NCBI RefSeq assembly: GCF_022758885.1
Contig: NZ_JALEBH010000001.1
Span: 1,178,001-1,242,000, forward strand
DNA from: Sphingobium sp. BYY-5
GTDB taxonomy: Bacteria; Pseudomonadota; Alphaproteobacteria; Sphingomonadales; Sphingomonadaceae
Direction: 5' to 3'
Length of the DNA stretch: 64,000 nucleotides
The position numbers and the translations under genes are program-made. The notes beneath the pieces were generated by a model. It had not been told where the DNA came from, did no database searches, and saw nothing but the letters and a program-made list of their open reading frames with translations. How positions within the stretch are numbered: the stretch's first letter is position 1; every line of letters begins with the position of its first letter. Below are positions 39,047-46,882 of the stretch, piece after piece.

Positions 39047-39862
39047 TTAAATCACGGTGCCGGAATCGACGACGATATCCTGCCCGGTTATCATGCGCCC
39101 GCCCGGGCCGACGAGGTGAAACAAAGCCCCGGCGATGTCGCCCTCGGTGACGAGGCGGCCGAGCGCGGTACCAGCGAGGAAACGCTTGAGCGGCGCATCC
39201 TCCGGCTCGCCATTGCGCTGGGCGGATTCGCGGAACAGGCGGTGGATTCGCTCGCCCTCGACACCGCCGGGCGAGATCATGTTGACGCGCACCCCATGCG
39301 GCGCGGCGTCGAGCGCGGCGGACTTGACCAGCCCGCGCAGCGCCCATTTCGAGGCGGCATAGAGCGAGAATCCGGCGACACCCTTATGTCCGTAAGTCCC
39401 GCCGATGGCGACGATATGCCCTACCTCGCGCGCTACCATAGCGGGCATGACCGCCGCCATGGTGTTGACCACGCCAAGAACATTGATGTCGAAACAGCCG
39501 CGATAGTCGGCGGCTGTCGCTTCCCACACCGGACGGCGCGGCGCGCCGACGCCGGCGGCGCAGACGAGTATGTCGATCGCACCCAGCCGCGCCTGAACGG
39601 CGGCGGCGGCATCGTGCATCGCGGCATCGACGGAAACGTCGGCGGCGAAAGCGCAGGCGGCGATGCCCTCGTCGGTCAGCGCCGCGACCGCGGCCTCCCC
39701 GGTAGCGGCGTCGCGCCCGACCAGCGCCACACGCGCGCCCTTGCGACCCAGCGCGCGCGCAAGGCCGAGGCCGAGGCCGCGCGTCCCGCCGGTCACCAGC
39801 ACGACCTTGCCGGCAAGGCTCGTCTGTTCGGCTGCTTCGTTCATCCTCACGTCATCCGCCAT
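39047..39862 (-). CDS. SDR-family oxidoreductase (third of four)
   Basis: This 271-aa protein has cofactor motif TGGTRGLGLG and catalytic Tyr/Lys in AIGGTYGHKGVAGFSLYAAS ending in Lys. It ends 15 bases before the MetC-like gene starts, so it leads the minus-strand operon SDR-metC-DUF3830-ALDH. It shares the GG-x2-G-x2-G-x-AG block with the SDRs at 31474 and 46068. Confidence 0.9.
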   Translation of the reverse strand: MADDVRMNEAAEQTSLAGKVVLVTGGTRGLGLGLARALGRKGARVALVGRDAATGEAAVAALTDEGIAACAFAADVSVDAAMHDAAAAVQARLGAIDILVCAAGVGAPRRPVWEATAADYRGCFDINVLGVVNTMAAVMPAMVAREVGHIVAIGGTYGHKGVAGFSLYAASKWALRGLVKSAALDAAPHGVRVNMISPGGVEGERIHRLFRESAQRNGEPEDAPLKRFLAGTALGRLVTEGDIAGALFHLVGPGGRMITGQDIVVDSGTVI

Positions 39863-40087
39863 GTCGTTTCAGGGCCTGGTCTTCCGGCCAATGCCTACCT
39901 CAAGGCGGTCATAGCGGAAGGTGATCATTAGTAGACGGGTCCGATACGAAAAAGCACAGCAAGGGCCGTTTGCGTTGTCCTAAACGTTGCAACAACGGAC
40001 CGCATCGGCCCCGCGAGACGCACTGCCGGACGCACCGCTGCACAACGAAAGGCACCCTCCCACGGCGCCGTTCAAGGAGTTTCGAGA

Positions 40088-41095
40088 ATGAGCCGTAGCG
40101 AAAGAAGCGAGGACGATATCACGGCGGCCGCCGCCGTGTCGCTGGAGGAGATTCCCCTGATCAACTTCGCGCCCTTCCTCACCGGCGATGCCCGGGCGCG
40201 CCGCGTGGTGGCAGGCGAGATCGCGCAGGCCTGCGAGCAGATCGGCTTCTTCTACCTGACCGGCCACGGCGTCCCTCAAACCGTCGTCGACGCGATCCTC
40301 GCCGCCGCCGCCGACTTCTTCTCGCGCCCTGCCGAGGAGCGCGCCGGCGCTTATGCCACCCCCGAATGGTATCGCGGCTATCTGCCCATGCCCGAGCGCC
40401 AGCCGCTCTCGCGCAACACCCGCATGTTCGAGCAATACCGCCTGCAGCATGAATGGCCCGCCGACCCCGGCGACATGGAGCACGCCCGCATCTTCGACCA
40501 CGCCAACCGCTGGCCCGAAGGCATGGACGCCTTCCGTGCGGCGAACGAAGCGTACCTCACCGCGATGCTGGGCCTGGGCCGCGAACTGCTGCGCGCCTTC
40601 GCGCTGGGCCTCGGGTTGGAGGAGAACCGCTTCGATAGCTGTTTCGTCCAGCCGCCCTCGCAACTCAGCCTCAACTATTATCCGGTCCTGCCGGACAGCG
40701 CCGACACCGACGTCTCGAACATGATCTCGCACACCGACGAAGGCCCCTTCACGATCCTCGCCCAGGGGCGGATCGGCGGGCTAGAGGTCAAGCGCCAAGA
40801 CGGGACCTGGATTCAGGCCCCGCCGATCCCAGGCGCCTTCACCATCAACGTGGGCGACATGATGATGTGGTGGTCGAACGGCCGCTTCATCTCGAACTAT
40901 CACCGCGTGCGCAACCGCACCGACGTCGAGCGCTTCTCGGTCCCCTACTTCGCCAACCCGGACCGCACAGTGACGGTGGCGCCGCTGCCTGAACTCCTCG
41001 GCGACGGCCCCCGCTACGCGCCGGTCCGCGTGGCCGACCATCTCGCCCGTTTCTACAGCCAATTGTCCAAGAACCCCCATGATGCCTATAACTGA
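40088..41095 (+). CDS. Isopenicillin-N-synthase-like Fe(II)/2-oxoglutarate oxygenase
   Basis: This 335-aa 2OG-Fe(II) oxygenase has an N-terminal DIOX_N domain (IPLINFAPFL...IGFFYLTGHGVP) and a C-terminal core with SHTDEGPFTIL (H-x-D), distal His in SNYHRVRN and R-x-S in ERFSVPYF. Bacterial members act in ureide or purine breakdown and in other ring oxidations. It overlaps hyuA by 17 bases and leads the plus-strand operon with hyuA and hyuB. The 225-base gap before it is divergent from the SDR at 39862 and contains GTTGCAAC at 39986-39993. Confidence 0.9.
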   Translation: MSRSERSEDDITAAAAVSLEEIPLINFAPFLTGDARARRVVAGEIAQACEQIGFFYLTGHGVPQTVVDAILAAAADFFSRPAEERAGAYATPEWYRGYLPMPERQPLSRNTRMFEQYRLQHEWPADPGDMEHARIFDHANRWPEGMDAFRAANEAYLTAMLGLGRELLRAFALGLGLEENRFDSCFVQPPSQLSLNYYPVLPDSADTDVSNMISHTDEGPFTILAQGRIGGLEVKRQDGTWIQAPPIPGAFTINVGDMMMWWSNGRFISNYHRVRNRTDVERFSVPYFANPDRTVTVAPLPELLGDGPRYAPVRVADHLARFYSQLSKNPHDAYN

Positions 41096-43181
41096 TCCGA
41101 TGATTTCCGCCCAGATCGGCGCCGACATCGGCGGCACCTTCACCGACGTCGTGCTTGAGATCGACGGCCGCCGCCACTCCACCAAGCTGCTGACCACCTA
41201 CGACGCGCCCGAGTGCGCCCTGCTCGACGGCGTGAGCCTGCTGCTCGACGAAGCCGGCATTGCGCCGGCGCAGGTCTCGCTGGTGGTCCACGGCACCACG
41301 CTCGCCACCAATGCGCTGATCGAGCGACGCGGCGTCACCGTCGCGATGCTCACCACCGAGGGCTTTCGCGACGCGCTGGCGCTGGGCACCGAGAGCCGCT
41401 TCGACCAGTATGACATTTCCATGGAAAAGCCCCAACCGCTGGTGCCGCGCCGCTTGCGTCTGGGCGTGCCCGAACGCCTCGACGCACTGGGCAACATCCT
41501 CGTCCCGCTCGACGAACAGGCCGTGCGTGAAGCCGCGGCCGCGTTCCGCACACAAGGCGTGGAAAGCGTGGCGGTCGCTTTCCTGCACAGCTACGTCAAC
41601 GACGCGCACGAGCAGCGTGCCGGCCAGATCCTGCGTGAGGAAATGCCCGGCGTCTCGATTTCGCTCTCTTGCGAGGTTTCGCCGGAAATGCGCGAATATG
41701 AGCGCTTTTCCACCACCACCGCCAACGCCTATGTGCAACCGCTGGTCGACGCTTACTTGCGCCGGCTGGAGCGCAGGCTGGTCGAGATGGGCTTCGCCTG
41801 CCCGCTCTACCTGATGCTCTCCTCGGGCGGGCTGACCACGGTCGATACCGCCGCCCGCTTCCCGGTGCGGCTGGTCGAGAGCGGCCCGGCGGGCGGCGCG
41901 ATCTTCGCCGCCTCGGTGGCTGTCGAATGCGGCGCGGACCGGGTGCTGGCGCTCGATGTCGGCGGCACCACCGCCAAGATCTGCCTTATCAACGATGGCG
42001 CGCCACAGACCTCGCAGGTGTTCGAGGTCGGCCGCGTCCACCGCTTCCGCAAGGGCAGCGGCCTGCCTCTACGCATCCCGGTCGTCGAAATGGTCGAGAT
42101 CGGCGCGGGCGGCGGCTCGATCGCCTCGGTCGACAGCGCCGGGCGCCTCGCCGTCGGCCCGCACAGCGCCGGGTCCGAACCGGGTCCGGCCGCCTATGGG
42201 CGCGGTGGCGAGCGGCCGACCGTGACCGATGCTGACATCATGCTCGGCCGCATCGACCCCGCGCGCTTCGCCGGCGGCAAGGTAACGCTGCGGCCCGAAA
42301 ATGCCGCTACCGCGCTCGCGGGCCTCGGCCTGTGGGACGGCAAGGCCGAGACGCTGGCGGTGGGCGTCAGCGAGATCGTCGACGAGACCATGGCCAGCGC
42401 CGCGCGGGTCCATGCGGTCGAACAGGGCATGACGCTGGACGAACGAACCCTCATCGCCTTCGGTGGAGCCGCCCCGCTCCACGCGGCCAGCTTCGCCGAG
42501 AAGCTGGGTATCGGCACCGTCATCGTGCCCTCGGGCGCGGGCGTCGGCTCGGCGGTGGGCTTCCTGCGCGCGCCGGTCTCCTACGAAGTCGCACGGAGCC
42601 TGACGATGCGGCTCGACATGGTCGATATCGACCGGCTCAACGCCCTGCTCGACGAGATGGCCGACGAAGCGCGGGCGCTGGTCAGCGCCGGGGCGTCGGG
42701 CAAGGCGCAGGCGGAAAAGCGCGTCTGCCTGGCCCGCTACCAGGGCCAGGGCTATGAGATTCCCTTCGAGTTTCCCGCCCGCACGCTGGGCGCGCAGGAC
42801 ATAGCGGTGCTCAAGGCCGCGTTCGAGGCGGCCTATCGCGCGCAATATGGCGGCATGATACTCGACCTGCCGATCGAGATGTTGACCTGGCGCGTTACCG
42901 TCGCGGCTGGCGGCTTCTCCGCCCAGGGCGCCACGGCGCCGGCCTCCCCGCGCGACGCCGTGCCCGTTGGAACCCGCAAGGTGATCGACCCGCTCACCGG
43001 CGAACCGCTCGACTTCGCCCTCTATGCCCGCGAGGATATGCGACCGGGCGACCGTTTCACCGGCCCCGCACTCGTCGCCGAGCGCGAGACCACCACGGTC
43101 GTCTCCCCTCGCTTCGACGGACGCATGGACGAACGCGGCTATCTGGTGCTGACCCGCCGCGAACAGGGAGTTTCCCGATGA
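41079..43181 (+). CDS. hyuA: Hydantoinase/oxoprolinase family, subunit A
   Basis: This 700-aa protein is an ATP-dependent amidohydrolase of the actin/ASKHA-like class. The phosphate-binding motifs are ADIGGTFTDVVLE and LDVGGTTAKICLI. Members hydrolyse hydantoins, N-methylhydantoin or 5-oxoproline, or carboxylate acetone when joined to other subunits. ATGs at 41079, 41082 and 41100 are possible. The stop overlaps the hyuB start by 4 bases. Partner of HyuB below. Confidence 0.93.
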   Translation: MMPITDPMISAQIGADIGGTFTDVVLEIDGRRHSTKLLTTYDAPECALLDGVSLLLDEAGIAPAQVSLVVHGTTLATNALIERRGVTVAMLTTEGFRDALALGTESRFDQYDISMEKPQPLVPRRLRLGVPERLDALGNILVPLDEQAVREAAAAFRTQGVESVAVAFLHSYVNDAHEQRAGQILREEMPGVSISLSCEVSPEMREYERFSTTTANAYVQPLVDAYLRRLERRLVEMGFACPLYLMLSSGGLTTVDTAARFPVRLVESGPAGGAIFAASVAVECGADRVLALDVGGTTAKICLINDGAPQTSQVFEVGRVHRFRKGSGLPLRIPVVEMVEIGAGGGSIASVDSAGRLAVGPHSAGSEPGPAAYGRGGERPTVTDADIMLGRIDPARFAGGKVTLRPENAATALAGLGLWDGKAETLAVGVSEIVDETMASAARVHAVEQGMTLDERTLIAFGGAAPLHAASFAEKLGIGTVIVPSGAGVGSAVGFLRAPVSYEVARSLTMRLDMVDIDRLNALLDEMADEARALVSAGASGKAQAEKRVCLARYQGQGYEIPFEFPARTLGAQDIAVLKAAFEAAYRAQYGGMILDLPIEMLTWRVTVAAGGFSAQGATAPASPRDAVPVGTRKVIDPLTGEPLDFALYAREDMRPGDRFTGPALVAERETTTVVSPRFDGRMDERGYLVLTRREQGVSR

Positions 43182-44851
43182 CCTCGAATTCGACCGGCCA
43201 CGCCCTCACCGAACTGCGCATGCAGGTGATCTGGACGCGCCTGATCTCGATCGTCGAAGAGCAGGCGCAGACGCTGATGCGCACCGCTTTCTCCACCACC
43301 GTGCGCGATGCCGGCGATCTTTCGGCGGCCCTGTTCGACCTCGAAGGCCGCCTCATCGCCGAAGCCGTCACCGGCACGCCCGGCCACGTCAACTCGATGG
43401 CCGAGGGCGTGCGCCATTTTCTCGCCAGATTCCCGATCGCGACGATGCAGCAGGGCGATCACTTTATCACCAACGACCCCTGGCTTACCGCCGGGCACCT
43501 GCACGACGTCACTGTCGTCTCGCCTGCCTTCCACGATGGGCGCGTCGTCGGACTGTTCGGGGTGTGTTGCCACCAGGTCGACATCGGCGGGCTTGGACAA
43601 GGCCCGGACGGGCGCTCGATCTACGAGGAAGGCCTGCAGATCCCGCTGATGAAGCTCGCCTCGGCGGGCGTCGTCAACCAGGATCTGATCGACATACTGT
43701 GCGTCAACGTGCGTATGCCGATGCAGGTCAAGGGCGACGTCCTCTCCTACATCACCAGCAACGAGGCGGCGGCCCGGCGCCTCGCCGCGATGCTCGGCGA
43801 ATTCGCCATGGCCGACCTGTCGCATGTGGCCGACTACATCGTCGCACGCTCGCTCGCCGCAACAAAAGCGGAGATCGCTCGGCTGCCCGACGGCTCGTGG
43901 TCCAGCACGCTCGTCATCGACGGCTATGACCATCCGGTGACGCTGCGCGGAACTTTGACGATCGCGGGGGACAGCCTGACGATGGACTATGAAGGCACCG
44001 ACCCGTGCCTGCCGCGCGGCATCAACGTGGTGCTCAACTATTGCCGCGCCTATACGGTGTTCGGCCTGCGCTGCGTGATCTCGCCCGACGTGCCCAACAA
44101 TTTCGGCGCGCTGGAACCCTTCCGCGTCATCGCGCCGGAAGGTTCGATCCTCAACGTCCAGCGCCCCTGGCCGGTCGCCGCGCGCCACGTCATCGGCCAG
44201 ATGCTGCCCGACCTCGTATTCGGCTGCCTGTCGCAGGCGATCCCGGACCGGGTGCCGGCCGAGGGCAGTTCGTGCCTGTGGTCGGTACAATTGCGCGGCA
44301 ACCTGCCCGCGCAGGGCAATTCGCGACAGGGCCAGAGTTTCGATGCGATCTTCTTCAACTCGGGCGGCTCGGGCGCGCGGCCCGCGCAGGACGGTCTTTC
44401 GGGCACCGCCTTCCCCAGCGGCGTACGCGCCATGCCGGTGGAAGTGACCGAAAGCGCCGCCCCGATCGTCATCTGGCGCAAGGAACTGCGCGCCGACAGC
44501 GGCGGCCCCGGCGAGCGCCGCGGCGGTCTCGGCCAGACGGTGGAAGTCGGCATGCGCGACGGCAGCGGTTTCGAGGTACTCGCCATGTTCGAGCGCGTCG
44601 AGCGCCCGGCCAAGGGACGCGACGGCGGCCACGACGGAGCATCCGGCAAAGTGGGAACTTCAGGCGGCAAGGCCATGCGTGCCAAAGGTCTTCAGGCAAT
44701 CCCGCGGGGCGAACGGCTGATACTCGAAATTCCAGGTGGTGCCGGGCTGGGCACGCCGACCACACGCGATCCGGCGAAGATCGCGCACGATATCGAAGAA
44801 GGCATGATCACGCCGCAGGCGGCCGCCAGGGACTACGGGTTCGCCGGATAG
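43178..44851 (+). CDS. hyuB: Hydantoinase/oxoprolinase family, subunit B
   Basis: This 557-aa partner subunit begins with LTELRMQVIWTRLISIVEEQ and continues with FSTTVRDAGDLSAALFD and HFITNDPWLTAGHLHDVTVV, all typical of HyuB. The glycine-rich C-terminus (GGLGQTVEVGMRDG) fits the family. Together A and B open a cyclic amide with ATP. The gene ends 9 bases before a perfect palindromic terminator and converges on the LysR gene. Confidence 0.93.
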   Translation: MTSNSTGHALTELRMQVIWTRLISIVEEQAQTLMRTAFSTTVRDAGDLSAALFDLEGRLIAEAVTGTPGHVNSMAEGVRHFLARFPIATMQQGDHFITNDPWLTAGHLHDVTVVSPAFHDGRVVGLFGVCCHQVDIGGLGQGPDGRSIYEEGLQIPLMKLASAGVVNQDLIDILCVNVRMPMQVKGDVLSYITSNEAAARRLAAMLGEFAMADLSHVADYIVARSLAATKAEIARLPDGSWSSTLVIDGYDHPVTLRGTLTIAGDSLTMDYEGTDPCLPRGINVVLNYCRAYTVFGLRCVISPDVPNNFGALEPFRVIAPEGSILNVQRPWPVAARHVIGQMLPDLVFGCLSQAIPDRVPAEGSSCLWSVQLRGNLPAQGNSRQGQSFDAIFFNSGGSGARPAQDGLSGTAFPSGVRAMPVEVTESAAPIVIWRKELRADSGGPGERRGGLGQTVEVGMRDGSGFEVLAMFERVERPAKGRDGGHDGASGKVGTSGGKAMRAKGLQAIPRGERLILEIPGGAGLGTPTTRDPAKIAHDIEEGMITPQAAARDYGFAG

Positions 44852-44859
44852 GTCCGGTA

Positions 44860-44881
44860 TGCGAGGGCCGCGGCCCTCGCA
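44860..44881. terminator. Perfect 22-base palindrome between hyuB and the LysR gene
   Basis: TGCGAGGGCCG followed by CGGCCCTCGCA forms an 11-bp stem without a loop. The convergent genes end at 44851 and 44886, and CTATTTTT follows on the plus side, so it probably stops transcription from both directions. Confidence 0.75.
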
Positions 44882-44885
44882 CCTG

Positions 44886-45869
44886 CTATTTTTCCAAACC
44901 GATGTCCTCGACATCTTCCTCTTCCTCGCCGCTCCAGTCTTCGCCGCCCGGAATCGTCGGCAGTGAGCGGCAGTCGTTGAGGTCGCGCGCCATCTGTTCC
45001 GCGAACTTGGCCGCGACCAGCGGCAGCGGTCGGCCCTTGAGCTGACCCAGCACCAGCGGTCCATAGGTGCGATCGATGTCGCTGATCCGCCGCACCGCAT
45101 AACGCGGGTCGTGCCGCCAGGTATCCGCGCCGATGTCGATCTGGAAGGTGATGAGATTGCTGCTCGCCACCAGTTCGCCTAGGAAATCAAAACTATTGGC
45201 CTCCACCGCCACGTTGAGTTTGGCCGAACTCGACAGCAACCGGCTTTCCACGATCTCGCGCCCGCCAAAGGCTATGTCAGGCATCGCCACTTCATACTCG
45301 GCACATTGCCGCAGCCGCAGGATGTCGTTCTTCGCCAGCGGGTGATCCGCCGCCATGACGGCTACCAGGCCCTGCCCGATGGACATAATGGGATGCAGTT
45401 CCAACGAGCGCAGCGGACGAAAGATCAGCACGAGATCCATTTCATATTCCATCAGCGAGCGGACGGCAGTGCTGTGGTCGGTCACCGCGACCTTGAACTT
45501 CACGTTCGGGTGCTGCTTGCGGAAATTCGTAATGTGCCGGAGGACGAAGCTGCGGGCGACGGCCTGGCTGCACGCGATGCGCACTTCCCCGCGCTGCAGG
45601 CCTTCGAGTTCCTCGATCTGCGAGTAGACCCGGCGCAACTCGGATGTCTGCAGGCGTATCCAGCCGATCAGCACTTCTCCCGCCGCCGTCAGGCGCACGC
45701 CTGAAGAATGGCGCTCGAATATGATGGCGTTGAGATCGTGCTCGACGTCCTGGATACGGCGCAGCAGAGCCGACGGTGTGACGTTCAGGCGCTCGGCCGC
45801 CTGGCGGACCGACCCCACGCGGGCCACCTCATCGATATATTGCCAGATTCTCTGGTTGCGTAGCGCCAT
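44886..45869 (-). CDS. LysR-family transcriptional regulator
   Basis: This 327-aa protein has an N-terminal winged helix (VGSVRQAAERLNVTPSALLR then RIQDVEHDLNAIIFERHSSG) and a periplasmic-binding-protein-like ligand domain from about residue 90. The C-terminus is very acidic (SGEEEEDVEDIGLEK), which is unusual. The ATG at 45869 gives the standard LysR length; an upstream start at 45995 adds an unlikely Cys-rich leader. It is divergent from the SDR/allantoinase-like operon and is the only regulator in the catabolic part of the island, so it is the best candidate to control it. Confidence 0.9.
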   Translation of the reverse strand: MALRNQRIWQYIDEVARVGSVRQAAERLNVTPSALLRRIQDVEHDLNAIIFERHSSGVRLTAAGEVLIGWIRLQTSELRRVYSQIEELEGLQRGEVRIACSQAVARSFVLRHITNFRKQHPNVKFKVAVTDHSTAVRSLMEYEMDLVLIFRPLRSLELHPIMSIGQGLVAVMAADHPLAKNDILRLRQCAEYEVAMPDIAFGGREIVESRLLSSSAKLNVAVEANSFDFLGELVASSNLITFQIDIGADTWRHDPRYAVRRISDIDRTYGPLVLGQLKGRPLPLVAAKFAEQMARDLNDCRSLPTIPGGEDWSGEEEEDVEDIGLEK

Positions 45870-46067
45870 GCGCGACTCCGTTCGGTTTTTGGCTACACCG
45901 TGCCCGCAGTTTAGCACCGCTTGGGCAACGGTACATCCCTTATGCAACAAGCATTGGAGGGTGCGATTGGCAAGAAACGCCCCTCCAGAACTCATAGTAT
46001 CGATTATCTGTCAATATAATTATTATTAACGCACTATAAATTTCCAATGTACGCATTTGGGGTAACA
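45870..46067 (+). promoter_or_regulatory. AT-rich divergent promoter between LysR and SDR genes
   Basis: This 198-base gap contains GGCAAC at 45924-45929 and TGCAAC at 45943-45948 (13 bases apart), then a strongly AT-rich block from about 46000 (TCAATATAATTATTATTAAC). It is the natural site for LysR autoregulation and activation of the downstream operon. No small gene is convincing here. Confidence 0.5.
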
Positions 46068-46856
46068 ATGAATCTTTCTCTTAAAGATAAAGTTGTCGTC
46101 ATTACTGGCGCTGGCAAAGGAATGGGGCCAGATATTTCGACAGCTTTCGCTAACGAGGGCGCCAATCTTGTTCTTATTGGAAGAGATATGGATGCTCTCC
46201 AGCTTCTTAAGACGCAGATCGACACGATTACATCGGCGCTGATTCTGCGCTGCGACGTGACGAATCCCAAGGACTGCGACAGCGCGATCGCCGTAACGCT
46301 GGCCGAACTGGGCCATGTCGACGTGCTGGTGAACGTCGCCGGCGGCACCGGCCCGGTGGGCGACACCGCCTGGGATACGACGCCCGAGGGCTTCGACGAG
46401 ATCGTCAAGCTCAACATGGGCGGCTGTTTCCTGATGATGCGCGCCGTGCTGCCCGGCATGATCGCGCGCCGCTACGGCAAGATCGTGAACGTGGGCGGCA
46501 CGTTCGGCATGCATGGCCGCGCCGGCCGTATGGCGTATTCAGCGTCGAAATGGGGCCTGCGCGGCATCACCAAGTCGACCGCGATCGAAGCAGGCCCTTA
46601 CAACATCAACGTCAATATCGTCGCCCCCGGCATGGTCGACGGCCCACGCTTTCGCACGAAGGTCATGCCTGGCATGGCCGAGGCGCGCGGGTTGAGCGAG
46701 GACGAGGTCATCGCCGAGCACGCGGCCGAATATGCCCTGCGCCGCATCAGCACCGGGCAGGACGTCGCTTCGGCATGTCTGTTCATGGCCTCCGACGTCT
46801 CGCGCCAGATCACTGGCGTCGACCTGCCAGTCGATGGCGGCTGGGCCGCACTCTGA
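46068..46856 (+). CDS. SDR-family oxidoreductase (fourth of four), with an AT-rich 5' end
   Basis: This 262-aa protein has cofactor motif TGAGKGMG and catalytic block NVGGTFGMHGRAGRMAYSAS ending in Lys, very like the SDR at 31474. The first 50 or so codons favour A/T third positions (CTT, AAA, GAT, GTT, ATT), then usage switches near 46215 to the G/C-ending codons of its neighbours. An ATG at 46047 would add seven residues. It is followed 26 bases later by the allantoinase-like gene. Confidence 0.9.
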   Translation: MNLSLKDKVVVITGAGKGMGPDISTAFANEGANLVLIGRDMDALQLLKTQIDTITSALILRCDVTNPKDCDSAIAVTLAELGHVDVLVNVAGGTGPVGDTAWDTTPEGFDEIVKLNMGGCFLMMRAVLPGMIARRYGKIVNVGGTFGMHGRAGRMAYSASKWGLRGITKSTAIEAGPYNINVNIVAPGMVDGPRFRTKVMPGMAEARGLSEDEVIAEHAAEYALRRISTGQDVASACLFMASDVSRQITGVDLPVDGGWAAL

Positions 46857-46882
46857 ACATCCATCTCGATACGGAAAAGACC

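Noticed and set aside
37724..39931. A 735-residue plus-strand open frame
   Set aside because: It is antisense to the DUF3830, MetC-like and SDR genes, all of which have catalytic motifs.
41079..44851. Acetone carboxylase
   Set aside because: Only HyuA and HyuB-type subunits are present. The small third subunit expected for acetone carboxylase is absent, and the adjoining genes favour amide chemistry.
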